Below are positions 1 to 8,792 of a stretch of 64,000 bases of DNA, piece by piece. This stretch comes from Chitinophagaceae bacterium UBA1930 (GTDB lineage: Bacteria > Bacteroidota > Bacteroidia > Chitinophagales > Chitinophagaceae). Each line of letters opens with the position of its first letter. Positions within the stretch are counted from its first letter, which is position 1. The notes beneath the pieces were generated by a model, which was given only the letters and a program-made list of their open reading frames with translations, had not been told where the DNA came from and made no database searches. Position numbers and translations under genes: made by a program. The DNA lies in NCBI GenBank assembly GCA_002337145.1, contig DDFK01000001.1, positions 1,638,733 to 1,702,732 on the forward strand, read 5' to 3'.

Positions 1-88
1 AATGAAGATTGCATTGGTAAAAGGTTCTAAATGGGATAGAAATTTTACTTCCAACACACTGGATTTCTAAACACCATTTTTAGATGTG

Positions 89-107
89 TGTGGCTTTTAA
101 AGCCACA
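89..107. repeat. Perfect 9-bp-arm palindrome near the left edge
   Basis: The arms TGTGGCTTT and AAAGCCACA are separated by a single T. The palindrome lies downstream of the integrase gene and outside its terminator. It could be a terminator of something to the left or a protein-binding site; the sequence does not decide. Confidence 0.4.
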
Positions 108-152
108 GGATTTAGGAAAGTAATAGCGGAGATAAGCCCAAAATAACGGGCA

Positions 153-181
153 TAAAAAAAGCAGGATTTAATAATCCTGCT
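153..181 (-). terminator. Intrinsic terminator of the integrase gene
   Basis: A 9-bp perfect stem (AGCAGGATT / AATCCTGCT, loop TAAT) is followed, read on the minus strand, by a run of seven U. It sits 27 bp beyond the integrase stop codon. Confidence 0.7.
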
Positions 182-207
182 CTTGGTTAATGATATAGCG
201 GCAAACG

Positions 208-1536
208 TTACACGGCGTATTCTAATTTCTGTTCATCAACAATAACTTTGACATTGGTAACAGTTTCCTCCTGCGTAGCAGCTTCCGCTTGCATGGCAAC
301 AAATGCGTTTTCCATTGCTGCAAATTTTGGAGAAACCAAATCCATATCCTTGCTGATTTTTTGGCTGGTGATTTTAGCGTAAATCTGCGTAGTGGTAATA
401 TGCTTGTGTCCCATCATCTTGCTAAGGCTTTCAAGAGGCACACCCTCGGTTAAGAACATCGTAGCGAATGTATGGCGGGCTGTGTGGAACGATATTTTCT
501 GTTCGGTAATAATACCTGCTTCCTCCGTAAGTTTTCTTACGTGGACATTACAGGTTGAATTGGATGGAACCGGAAATATAAAATCGTTGCGGGTAACACC
601 CCTATACTTTTCAATGATACGTTTGGGGATTTCCATAAGCCGGACGTTGGAAGCAACATCTGATTTTTTCCTCCGGCTGATAATCCATTGATGCCCGTCA
701 AAAAAGGATTGAATGTTGCTCCATTTTAGCTTTTTAATATCAATGTAGGAAAGCCCTGTAAAGCAACTGAAAATAAAGAGGTCTTTTACGAGTTCATACC
801 TGCTTTTGGACGGCTTTAAAAGCATGAGCCTTTCCACATCCTCTTTCAAAAGATAAGAGCGGTCGGTTTCCTCCATGCTGATTTCGTAATCCTCAAAAGG
901 ATTATCCCGTATCAGCTTGCATTTGACAGCCAGTTTAGCCAATGCGATAACTGGCATGGTATAAACCCAAACAGTATTATGGGTGCATTCCTTATCAATC
1001 CTCAAAAAGAAGTCAAACTCACGAATGAAGTCCGACTTCAATTCACGGAAAGCCATATCCTCCCGATGGTAGCGTAGTTTAATGAACTCCGCAAGGTGTT
1101 CGTAAACTTTCTTGTACTTGGCGTAGGTGCTTGCTGACCTTTCGCCTTTTGCTACCATCCTTTCAAATTCCTTATTTTCTTGTTTGAAGACCTTTAGGAT
1201 AGCATCATCCATTACTCCGACACCGAGAAACGTTAGCTTTACCTTATCGGCAGTGGCAAAGCCCTCGTCTTTCATCATGTCCTCGTAAATCTTATCAATA
1301 CGTGTCCGTATTTTATTCAGCTTGCCGTTAAGCGTTACAGCAAGATTGCTCTTGCCCAAAACACGTCCGTACTTCAAATCCCAACTATCGGGGTGGATTT
1401 CCAACTTGGTACTGAATGATGCGGGTTTGCCATCAACGGTAATTCGTCCCATGATTGCAACCGCTCCGTTCTTCTTCGGCTCGTTTTTCTTTAGGTAAAA
1501 AAGCAGTTTAAACGTTGACCTTTTCGACTGTTCCAT
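208..1536 (-). CDS. Tyrosine recombinase/integrase, Bacteroidetes CTnDOT-like
   Basis: Site-specific recombinase of 442 aa that would integrate or excise a mobile element through a covalent 3'-phosphotyrosine. Domain order: N-terminal arm-binding domain (about residues 9-95), SAM-like core-binding domain (about 110-215), catalytic domain (about 225-395). Visible catalytic residues are H351 and R354 in HTARHTF, H377 in GHKH and the nucleophile Y386 in TTTQIYAK. At the position of the first catalytic Arg (usually TGLR) the protein has Ser263 (FTGLSYIDI), a substitution known in CTnDOT-type integrases. The gene has its own terminator. No excisionase or transfer genes lie to the right, so the rest of the element, if present, lies left of the window. 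Family assignment is firm; activity is inferred. Confidence 0.93.
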   Translation of the reverse strand: MEQSKRSTFKLLFYLKKNEPKKNGAVAIMGRITVDGKPASFSTKLEIHPDSWDLKYGRVLGKSNLAVTLNGKLNKIRTRIDKIYEDMMKDEGFATADKVKLTFLGVGVMDDAILKVFKQENKEFERMVAKGERSASTYAKYKKVYEHLAEFIKLRYHREDMAFRELKSDFIREFDFFLRIDKECTHNTVWVYTMPVIALAKLAVKCKLIRDNPFEDYEISMEETDRSYLLKEDVERLMLLKPSKSRYELVKDLFIFSCFTGLSYIDIKKLKWSNIQSFFDGHQWIISRRKKSDVASNVRLMEIPKRIIEKYRGVTRNDFIFPVPSNSTCNVHVRKLTEEAGIITEQKISFHTARHTFATMFLTEGVPLESLSKMMGHKHITTTQIYAKITSQKISKDMDLVSPKFAAMENAFVAMQAEAATQEETVTNVKVIVDEQKLEYAV

Positions 1537-1796
1537 AACTCAATTGTTTAATGTTTAAAATTAAAAATCAATGAGTTACAAGGGGGTGTGAAAAGGAGTG
1601 CAAAAGACTGAAATATAATCAGTTATATTAAGGGTGGTCAGACTGTAACCAGTAACGATTTAGTAACCTAACCCTGTCTTTTTAAGCCCAAAAACCAAAG
1701 TACAGAGACTTCCAATTTTAGACCCACGTGTTATAAACTACTGTGTTTTAGCGGACTTCGCCGTTTTGCTTATTTTTGCTTTTTGTCGTTATTTTT
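1537..1796. other. Intergenic DNA between integrase and gene remnant
   Basis: This AT-rich stretch upstream of the integrase start has no ATG-initiated gene of meaningful length on either strand. It should contain the integrase promoter and possibly one attachment end. I see no convincing direct repeat that would identify an att core, and no tRNA gene. Confidence 0.5.
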
Positions 1797-1943
1797 TTAG
1801 AAAAAGAAATTGCAGAACAAATTCAAAAAATAGCAACAGAGTTAAGCAACGATCCGTCACTTACAAAAGTTTTTTCAAAAAAAGGATCAGATTATCTTAT
1901 AAAGCATGAACGTTATGGCATTATAGATAATTTTTTCCTTTGA
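1797..1943 (+). pseudogene. C-terminal remnant of an unidentified gene at the integration boundary
   Basis: A reading frame without ATG begins in the T-rich tract near 1776-1797 and runs to TGA at 1941-1943. It encodes about 45 charged residues (EKEIAEQIQKIATELSNDPS, then KVFSKKGSDYLIKHERYGII, ending DNFFL). Composition and helical periodicity look protein-like, but no start codon or 5' portion exists, so it is probably the tail of a gene beheaded when neighbouring DNA was inserted or deleted. A TTG start at 1776 would give a small intact protein of about 55 aa as an alternative. I do not recognise the family. Confidence 0.45.
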
Positions 1944-1971
1944 AAAAACTAGACATCCTTAATATTTCATT

Positions 1972-4221
1972 ATGCAAAACATAGACAGCAAAACACATGT
2001 TCGTGGCGAATCCATTTATCTGGACGATATCAATGTGCAGCAGGGCACACTCTATGCCGCATGTTTTGACAGCACGGTGGCACATGGCAAAATATTGAGC
2101 CTTGATATTAGTGAAGCCCTGAAAATGGAAGGCGTGGTGCATGTGTTTACCCATAGTGACGTAACCGGCGAAAACCAGATTGGTGGCATCATACCCGATG
2201 AGCCTCTGTTTGCAGATGGGCATGTACATTTTTGCGGTATGCCCATTGCATTGGTGGTTGCGGAAAGCGACGAGCAGGCCAGGGCTGCCGTTAAAAAAAT
2301 AAAGGCTGACATTGAGCCACTGGAAATTATTACCGACCCAAGGGTTGCCGCTGCCAAGGGCGAACTGATTGTGCCGCCCAGGAAATTCAAACTGGGTAAT
2401 GTGGATGCTGCATGGCAGGAATGCGAACATATTTTTGAAGGCATTGCGGACACAAACGGGCAGGAGCATTTGTATATAGAAACCCAGGGGGCCTATACCG
2501 TACCCGCCGAAAACGGGGGCATTAAAGTGTACTCTTCCACACAGGGGCCCACAGCTGTGCAACGGGCTGTAAGCAAGGTAACGGGCCTGCCCATGCACCA
2601 AGTAGAAGTGGATGTAACCCGCCTGGGTGGCGGATTTGGCGGCAAGGAAGACCAGGCAAATACCTGGGCATCGCTATGTGCATTGGCAACGCTGGTGCTG
2701 AAACGCCCCGTAAAATACTCCTTGCACCGCATGGAAGACATGCGTATGACGGGTAAACGCCATCCATACTCCTCTGACTTTAAAATTGGGCTGAACAAAG
2801 AGCTAAAGATCATTGCCTACGAAGCAAGCTTTTATCAAAATGCGGGTGCTGCTGCCGACCTTTCGCCAGCGGTGCTGGAACGCACCCTGTTCCATTGCAC
2901 CAATACCTACTATATTCCCAATGTTACGGCCACGGCGTATAGCTGCCGTACACACTTGCCGCCCAACACCGCATTCAGGGGTTTTGGCGGCCCGCAAGGC
3001 ATGTTTGTAATAGAAGCCGCCATTGTAAAAGCAGCCGATGCGCTGGGTGTGGATGCAACGGTTATACAGCAACGCAACCTGTTGGCTACAGGCAACGAAT
3101 TGCCTTATGGGCAACAAGTGGTAAGTGAGGCAAACGAATGCTGGAACAGGGCCGATGAGCTGTTTAAACTGGATGCATTAAAAAAAGAACTGGCCCATTT
3201 TAACACCACCAATACACTGTACAAAAAAGGCCTGGCAGTAATGCCCATTTGCTTTGGCATATCCTTTACCAATACCATGATGAACAATGCAAGAAGCCTG
3301 GTGCATGTGTATAGCGACGGCAGTGTGTTGATAAGCACTGGTGCGGTAGAGATGGGGCAGGGCGTAAACACCAAGATATTACAGGTTGCCGCAACTATAT
3401 TTTCCATAAGCCCTGATAAAATAAAAGTAAACAGTACCAATACTTACCGCATTGCCAACACATCGCCCAGTGCAGCAAGTGCCACGGCCGATTTGAATGG
3501 CAAGGCCACACAGATAGCCTGTACCGCAATACTGCAAAGGTTGAAGCAAGTGGCAAGCGATGCTTTGCAAATTGATGCAGACAGGATTGAACTAAAAAAC
3601 GAAATGGTTTTTGTAGATGGGCAAGCCACCGAAACTACCTGGCTACAAGTAATAGCATGGGCCTTTATGAAACGGGTTAGCCTGTCGGAACATGGGCACT
3701 ACGCAACACCCGAAATACAGTACGATAAAACAAAAGAAAAGGGACATCCCTTTGCCTACCATGTATATGGTACAGCCATTATTACCACAACCGTTGACTG
3801 CCTAAGGGGTACCTATGAAGTGGACAGCGTAAAAGTGGTGCACGATTTTGGCAGCAGTATGAACAGGGCCATTGACCTGGGCCAGATAGAAGGTGGTATT
3901 GTACAGGGAATTGGTTGGATGACGTTGGAAGAAATGATTTACGACAAGCAGGGCAAGCTGCGTAGCAATGCCCTCTCCACCTATAAAGTACCCGATATTT
4001 ATAGCGTACCCAAAGAGTTAACCATCGAGTTTTTGGATACCGATAAAGACAACCTGGCCATTTTTAAAAGCAAGGCCGTTGGCGAGCCGCCATTGATGTA
4101 CGGCATTGGAGCCTTCTTTGCATTGCGTAATGCTATAAAAGCCTTTAACCCCAAGGCCGATATTGCATTGAATGCACCCATGACGGCAGAAAAAGTATTG
4201 ATGGGATTGTACGGCAAATAA
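1972..4221 (+). CDS. xdhB: Xanthine dehydrogenase, molybdopterin-binding subunit
   Basis: Large catalytic subunit (749 aa) of a xanthine dehydrogenase-type molybdenum hydroxylase, which oxidises hypoxanthine to xanthine and uric acid. The N-terminal a/b-hammerhead domain (about 5-115) is followed by two Mo-pterin-binding domains. Diagnostic motifs are LGGGFGGKEDQ, the loop TAFRGFGGPQG that contacts the cofactor, GAVEMGQGVNTK, and the catalytic Glu705 in KAVGEPPLMYG. Length fits the two-subunit bacterial XdhB. The FAD/[2Fe-2S] partner (XdhA) normally lies directly upstream; here only a gene remnant and an integrase are found, so the partner is missing from the window or displaced. The maturation factor xdhC lies 4.6 kb downstream on the same strand. 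Start chosen at the first ATG after the remnant. Confidence 0.92.
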   Translation: MQNIDSKTHVRGESIYLDDINVQQGTLYAACFDSTVAHGKILSLDISEALKMEGVVHVFTHSDVTGENQIGGIIPDEPLFADGHVHFCGMPIALVVAESDEQARAAVKKIKADIEPLEIITDPRVAAAKGELIVPPRKFKLGNVDAAWQECEHIFEGIADTNGQEHLYIETQGAYTVPAENGGIKVYSSTQGPTAVQRAVSKVTGLPMHQVEVDVTRLGGGFGGKEDQANTWASLCALATLVLKRPVKYSLHRMEDMRMTGKRHPYSSDFKIGLNKELKIIAYEASFYQNAGAAADLSPAVLERTLFHCTNTYYIPNVTATAYSCRTHLPPNTAFRGFGGPQGMFVIEAAIVKAADALGVDATVIQQRNLLATGNELPYGQQVVSEANECWNRADELFKLDALKKELAHFNTTNTLYKKGLAVMPICFGISFTNTMMNNARSLVHVYSDGSVLISTGAVEMGQGVNTKILQVAATIFSISPDKIKVNSTNTYRIANTSPSAASATADLNGKATQIACTAILQRLKQVASDALQIDADRIELKNEMVFVDGQATETTWLQVIAWAFMKRVSLSEHGHYATPEIQYDKTKEKGHPFAYHVYGTAIITTTVDCLRGTYEVDSVKVVHDFGSSMNRAIDLGQIEGGIVQGIGWMTLEEMIYDKQGKLRSNALSTYKVPDIYSVPKELTIEFLDTDKDNLAIFKSKAVGEPPLMYGIGAFFALRNAIKAFNPKADIALNAPMTAEKVLMGLYGK

Positions 4222-4238
4222 GCAATACGCCCTTGATT

Positions 4239-4276
4239 ATACAAGAGCCCCACTCTTAGGAGTGGGGCTCTTGTAT
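4239..4276. terminator. Bidirectional terminator between xdhB and alginate lyase
   Basis: A perfect 17-bp GC-rich stem (left arm begins ATACAAGAGCCCC) with loop TTAG lies between the two convergent genes. A second, imperfect hairpin follows at 4295-4338 (CATCTACAGTG paired with CACTGTAGGATG), just past the lyase stop. Confidence 0.75.
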
Positions 4277-4339
4277 AAATCGGTTCTCTTTATCCATCTA
4301 CAGTGGTTCACGCTCTCGAGGTAAGTCACTGTAGGATGT

Positions 4340-6148
4340 TTAATTATGCGTCACAGTCACATTATAAATAACCACTTCGCCATAAGCACTGCACGATTCT
4401 GTTGGTCCTGGTGTCTTACCACTTTTGCAGGATGATTGCGTGTACACACCCGCCTTAAAATAGGCTCCGGAAAAACTCTTCGTATAAGTTTCTTTTAGTA
4501 CACCATTATAATAGCTCATTACCTGTCCACCGGTTACCACAAACTTCACGGTAAAGCGGGTACCCAATACATAGTTGGCATCAAGTGTGGCACCATCGGT
4601 ACCGTTATGGTCCATAAACAGTTTGGTGCCCTCCAGCCTAAACACAATCACATCATCGCTTGCATCGTGTATCTGCCCAGCTACAACATGCGGTTTCACT
4701 ACGGGCAAGTGCGTAATGGCCTGGTCTATTTCCATGGTATGTGTACCCGAGGTAGACGACCAGCTAGCATTGCTTGCACCATTATTGGTCATTTCCCTCA
4801 ACTCGCTTCTGGGATAGTTGGAGCCACTGGTAGTAACGCCGCCCGTATTTGCCTGAAAGACAACACCTGTGTTGGATGCATTGTTTTCAAAATAGGGCGA
4901 TACCGAATAGGTAGCCAGCGATGGTTGCGTAACCTCCAAAGGTGTGGTGCCGGTTTGTGTTCCGCTCGAGTTGATAGGCAATGTAAGTTTCCAGTTAGTC
5001 AGGTTCAGTACATTGGCAGGCAGATTACCAGCAGAGCCCGTGGTGGCCGAAGCCTCGGTGCTATATGCACTGTTGCCCGCTGCATTATAGCTGCGTATCC
5101 TGTAATAATACGTGGTGCCCGCAGTTAAATTGGTATTGCTGTACGATGTGGTATTGGCAGCCTGGTTGCTTACAATTTCGGCATACGTGCCGCCAGAGCC
5201 CGTTTTACGTTCTATTTTAAACCCGGTTTCATTGCTGCTATTGTCTGTCCAGGCAAGGTTAATGGTGGTGCCTGCGGCCGTAGCACTTAAAGACGATGGT
5301 GCAGTGGGCAGGGCCAGCGTAGTGGCAGAAGTTTCGGCAGTGTAGCTACTATTGCCCGCTGCATTGTAGGCACGCAAGCGATAATAATACGTGGTGCCTG
5401 CAGCCAGCCCATTGTCTGCGTAAGTAGTGGTATTGGCGGCTATGGAACTGGCAATTTCCGCATAGGTACCACCCGCACCTGTTTTACGTTCCAGTTTAAA
5501 CCCGGTTTCATCGCTGCTGTTATCGGTCCAGGTAAGGTTTATGTTCAGCCCGCTTGCAGATGCGGCCAACGAAGATGGTGCGGTGGGTGGCGTTGTTACC
5601 GAATCATTTGTTTCCAATGTAAAATCGTCGAACCTGCCTGTGCCGCCATTGTAGGCACCATAAATGATGATGGACGTGTTGCTGCCCGAATTAAAGTTCA
5701 CCGTTTGCTGGGTAAAACCGGCAGTGGTATTTACGCTGATGCTGCCCAATGTAGTGGAGCCTGCTTTGGCACCCAATGTACCCTTTTGGTAAATCCATGC
5801 TTTTAATGAATAGGCCGTGTTGGCAGTAACGGTTACGGTCTGCTCAATCTTATCGCCTGAAGAACCGAGCTTGGCAGACTTTGTACCACTATGCACATCG
5901 CTGGTAGAAATGGCAAACAGGTTCACATCGCCCCAATTGGCCTTATCGCTTTCAAAGCCCGGGTTCTGTATGGTTACAATAACCTTACTGGCATTTACCG
6001 TTGCCAACGGGGTGGTTGAAAGCTCAGGCGGTTTTGCATCTTCCTTGATCTGTTTGGAACATGCAAATACAAACATCAATAAAATGAATAGGCTGTACTT
6101 CAGTGCAGGAAATACAAACTGTTGGTTGTTGTTTTTCATTTGTTGCAA
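4340..6148 (-). CDS. Alginate lyase (PL7) lipoprotein with carbohydrate-binding and two FN3 domains
   Basis: Predicted surface or periplasmic lipoprotein of 602 aa that cleaves alginate by beta-elimination. A hydrophobic N-terminus ends in a lipobox with Cys30 (FVFAC). Next come a CBM4/9-like jelly-roll module (about 57-180), two fibronectin type III domains (about 188-277 and 281-370) and a C-terminal PL7 domain (about 376-602). The three PL7 signatures are present: RSELRE (447-452), QIH (492-494) and YFKAGVYTQ (563-571). In this family a QIH rather than QVH motif is associated with preference for guluronate-containing substrate. Translation could begin at residue 1 or at Met4. It stands upstream of no sus genes, so it is not part of a visible alginate locus; an ECF sigma factor lies immediately upstream on the same strand. 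Confidence 0.9.
   Translation of the reverse strand: MQQMKNNNQQFVFPALKYSLFILLMFVFACSKQIKEDAKPPELSTTPLATVNASKVIVTIQNPGFESDKANWGDVNLFAISTSDVHSGTKSAKLGSSGDKIEQTVTVTANTAYSLKAWIYQKGTLGAKAGSTTLGSISVNTTAGFTQQTVNFNSGSNTSIIIYGAYNGGTGRFDDFTLETNDSVTTPPTAPSSLAASASGLNINLTWTDNSSDETGFKLERKTGAGGTYAEIASSIAANTTTYADNGLAAGTTYYYRLRAYNAAGNSSYTAETSATTLALPTAPSSLSATAAGTTINLAWTDNSSNETGFKIERKTGSGGTYAEIVSNQAANTTSYSNTNLTAGTTYYYRIRSYNAAGNSAYSTEASATTGSAGNLPANVLNLTNWKLTLPINSSGTQTGTTPLEVTQPSLATYSVSPYFENNASNTGVVFQANTGGVTTSGSNYPRSELREMTNNGASNASWSSTSGTHTMEIDQAITHLPVVKPHVVAGQIHDASDDVIVFRLEGTKLFMDHNGTDGATLDANYVLGTRFTVKFVVTGGQVMSYYNGVLKETYTKSFSGAYFKAGVYTQSSCKSGKTPGPTESCSAYGEVVIYNVTVTHN
5039..5587 (-). repeat. Tandem duplicated fibronectin type III module inside the alginate lyase gene
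   Basis: Segments 5318-5587 and 5039-5308 encode two FN3 domains that align almost without gaps (both carry ERKTG.GGTYAEI and GTTYYYR.R.YNAAGNS). They look like a recent in-gene duplication. Confidence 0.8.
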
Positions 6149-6385
6149 TTGTTAGTGAATAAAGCATTGATAGGTAAGCATGCAGACAAATGAATTGCAC
6201 CTGGGCAAACCATGGGTTTGGCCAGCATCCAATCTTTTTAATAAAACAAATGTGTTATGACAGCAGTGCGGTAATGGTTTTATGGCGTTATTGAATCGTT
6301 AGCAAATGGCAAGATGTAGTATTGGGTTATATAAAGACAATCGTCATGATGCCAAGGAGTACAAGACCATTATTTTTTTATGGAA

Positions 6386-6955
6386 TCAATTGCTGTGCAG
6401 CCCATCCTCTTCTTTCAGAAAGGAACGGATGGAAGCAAGTGCCCTGGCAATATGTGTTTTTACCGTAAGGGCCGATAGGGAAAGGTTACTGGCAATCTGT
6501 TCGTAACTGAGCCCTTCCATTTTGGCAAGCCTGTAAACCGTTTTTTGTTGTGGCGACAGGTTGTTGATGGCTTTTTGTACCAATGCCTCGTATTGTGCAT
6601 GTCTTATTTTATTGTCTGTATTGTTTTCTGATTGTGCAAGCTCCCTCGACAAATGCCGGATGGCATCTGTTTGTTTGGATTCTTTCTTTAACCAGTTGAG
6701 CACATTGTTTTTGGTAACGGTATATAACCAGGCTTCCAGCGAGTGCAGTCCGCTTAATGAATTGCGTAGCAGCCATAGCTTCAAAAACACTTCCTGCGAT
6801 ATTTCTTCCGCCGCCACGCTGGACTTTAGGTAACTGAATGCCAGTTTATATACTTTATCGTGGTATTGCTGAAACAACAGTTTAAAAGCCGCTTCGTGGC
6901 CATTGCACATCAGTTCTATTAACTGTTGCGGCGTGTAGTGATGGTTGGCAATCAT
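6386..6955 (-). CDS. RNA polymerase ECF sigma factor
   Basis: A 189-aa sigma-70 factor of the extracytoplasmic type. Region 2 (about 20-90) contains AEEISQEVFLKLW, the core/-10 recognition helix; region 4 (about 125-180) has the helix-turn-helix LSYEQIASNLSLSALTVKTHI. No anti-sigma gene (zinc-binding, or TM plus FecR domain) adjoins it. It lies 237 bp upstream of the alginate lyase gene in the same direction, so it may transcribe that gene, but this is inference from position only. Confidence 0.92.
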   Translation of the reverse strand: MIANHHYTPQQLIELMCNGHEAAFKLLFQQYHDKVYKLAFSYLKSSVAAEEISQEVFLKLWLLRNSLSGLHSLEAWLYTVTKNNVLNWLKKESKQTDAIRHLSRELAQSENNTDNKIRHAQYEALVQKAINNLSPQQKTVYRLAKMEGLSYEQIASNLSLSALTVKTHIARALASIRSFLKEEDGLHSN

Positions 6956-7295
6956 GGTTCTTCATTTAATGTGCATACCTGCAAGTGCAGCAGGCTACAT
7001 AAATGAAGCAAGCATAGATAAATAAGGTGTATAGGCTAAGCAGCATGAAGATAGTGCTTTCTGGAAGTCTGCACAATTAATTGACTATTGGATAATCGCT
7101 CATTTTGCAAAGTGAACATCAAAAGGGCAATCACAGGGTTTTCAATTTGCGGGTTGAAATTCGCCTTCAGCAAAAAACTGTTTTTGTTTACCACCAAGGC
7201 TCAATGTGCACCAAGAAACACCTTCCATTTTTTAACTAATGCCTCCCTGTCTTATTAGAAAAAAATCCCGTATTCCATATACTTGTTGCCAGGGG
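6956..7295. other. Intergenic region between sigma factor and MFS gene
   Basis: No supported gene. It should carry the sigma-factor promoter near its left side. At 7186-7222 there is a repeat-like sequence (listed separately). Confidence 0.5.
7186..7222. repeat. Degenerate interspersed intergenic repeat, copy A
   Basis: Read on the minus strand the segment resembles the family of short intergenic sequences built on CTTTGTG/CTTGGTG words ending in GGTGGTAAA that recur in Bacteroidota genomes. A related word series occurs at 56184-56217. The assignment rests on recall and resemblance. Confidence 0.3.
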
Positions 7296-8486
7296 CTAAT
7301 CCATCACCTTCAGCTTGCTTACCATTACGGTAATGCAAAGCCCAATAAGACCAATAACTGCGTAGGAGTAACGCAGGCTTGCCACTTGTGCAATATAACC
7401 AATCAATGGCGGGCCCATTAAAAACCCCAGAAAGCTAATGCTGGATACCGAAGCCAATGCCATACCCGGTGGCACATTGGGGTGGCGGCCCGCAGCACTG
7501 TACACCGTAGGCACCACGCAGCTAACACCAAAGCCCACAATCAAAAAACCAATGGTGGCCGTTATAAGATAGGGAAATACAACTGCAACCATCAGTCCTG
7601 TACAAATCAGGATCCCATTTAACTTCAATGTCCTTTTTCTGCCCAGCCTAGCAATTACTTTATCGCCCACAAAACGGCCTGTAGCCATCATTACCATAAA
7701 CGATGCATAACCCACAATTACCAGTTTGCTGGGGGCAAGCACCACTTCTTTAAAATACACGCCGCTCCAGTCAAACATGGCACCTTCGGCAGCCATGCTG
7801 CAAAAACCAATAATACCCAGTTGCATCAATACCGTATCCGGTTTGGAAAAAAGTTTCTTCTTTTCGCCTGCTTCTGTTTTGCCCGCAATTAAATAATGCT
7901 TGGCAAAAAAGGTAATGGCTATAACCAATGCTGCTACCATAAAAAAATGTTGGTGCGGTGTAAGGTGCAGGTTCACCATCAGCAAACCAATCAATGCACC
8001 TGTAAAACCTGCAATACTCCATGCCCCGTGGAATGAAGACATGATGGGCCTTGCATATACTTTTTCCGCACCTACGCCCTGTGTGTTCACCGCTATATTG
8101 CACAGGTTGCCGCATACACCAAATACAAACAGGGCCAGGGCCAGTTGCCAGGCCTCTGTGGCCCAGCCCAGGTTAGTAAGTTCTAATGCATATAAGATAA
8201 TGGCAAAAGACAGAATGGTTTTGCTGCCGTATTTGGTAACCAGCCTGCCAGAAAATGGCAGGGTCAACAATTGCCCCACAGGCAATGCCAATAAAATGCT
8301 GCCCAACCCCGCTTCGCTTAAATGCAGGGCCTGTTTTATATCGGGTATCCTGCTGGCCCAGGATGCAAAGCATAGCCCCTGGCAGAAATAAAAGATAGCC
8401 ACAGCCAAACGCATATTGCGTTTGTTAATATGGTTGCTGTACAAAGGCTGTTCGTGTATGGGTAGTGTATCTATATCTGTTTCCAT
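7296..8486 (-). CDS. MFS transporter, YbjJ-like
   Basis: Twelve-helix major facilitator superfamily permease of about 396 aa in the inner membrane. The N-terminal part (FYFCQGLCFASWASRIPDIK) and the following LSEAGLGSILLALPVGQL are typical of the YbjJ branch of putative sugar or drug permeases, whose substrate is unknown. The motif between helices 2 and 3 (GRLVTKYGSKTIL) is recognisable. ATG at 8484-8486 is preferred; an in-frame GTG two codons upstream also exists. It reads the same way as the sigma factor and lyase but is separated by a 340-bp gap, so it is probably a separate transcript. Confidence 0.85.
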   Translation of the reverse strand: METDIDTLPIHEQPLYSNHINKRNMRLAVAIFYFCQGLCFASWASRIPDIKQALHLSEAGLGSILLALPVGQLLTLPFSGRLVTKYGSKTILSFAIILYALELTNLGWATEAWQLALALFVFGVCGNLCNIAVNTQGVGAEKVYARPIMSSFHGAWSIAGFTGALIGLLMVNLHLTPHQHFFMVAALVIAITFFAKHYLIAGKTEAGEKKKLFSKPDTVLMQLGIIGFCSMAAEGAMFDWSGVYFKEVVLAPSKLVIVGYASFMVMMATGRFVGDKVIARLGRKRTLKLNGILICTGLMVAVVFPYLITATIGFLIVGFGVSCVVPTVYSAAGRHPNVPPGMALASVSSISFLGFLMGPPLIGYIAQVASLRYSYAVIGLIGLCITVMVSKLKVMD

Positions 8487-8792
8487 GTGCACTGTTTTGC
8501 CAATAGCCTGCTGCTATTGTATTGTTCAAATTATTGATCACATGGCTGCGTGGTGGGCAAAAGTAAATTATTAATTGCCGTTGGGTTAGGGTGGGGTTGT
8601 CGGATGGCGGAAAATGTGGTTGGGGGGTTATCAATAATCTGCTTTACCTCAATAAAATTGATGCACTTCTTATTTTATATGTAAACTTTTTAGCCTATAA
8701 AACTGGCTTTGCCACGTCCGCATATTACGGCTATGCATGGTTGCCAGCCGTGCATAGGCCAAGTAATTTGTTTACAATATCTTTATTGCCAC
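8487..8792. other. Divergent intergenic region between MFS gene and xdhC
   Basis: About 300 bp between divergently transcribed genes, expected to hold both promoters. A reading frame extends upstream of xdhC through this stretch but shows no family-like sequence. No operator-like palindrome was recognised. Confidence 0.45.

Noticed and set aside
1921..2601. Long minus-strand reading frames opposite xdhB (also at 2052-2453 and 2493-2813)
   Set aside because: They lie wholly inside a well-supported gene on the other strand and show no family-like sequence.
4295..4338. Imperfect hairpin near the alginate lyase stop as a separate functional RNA
   Set aside because: Bulged stem with no conservation evidence; more simply part of the terminator region.
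4607..5128. 173-codon plus-strand frame opposite the alginate lyase
   Set aside because: Cys/Arg-rich shadow of the lyase's repetitive FN3 and PL7 coding sequence.
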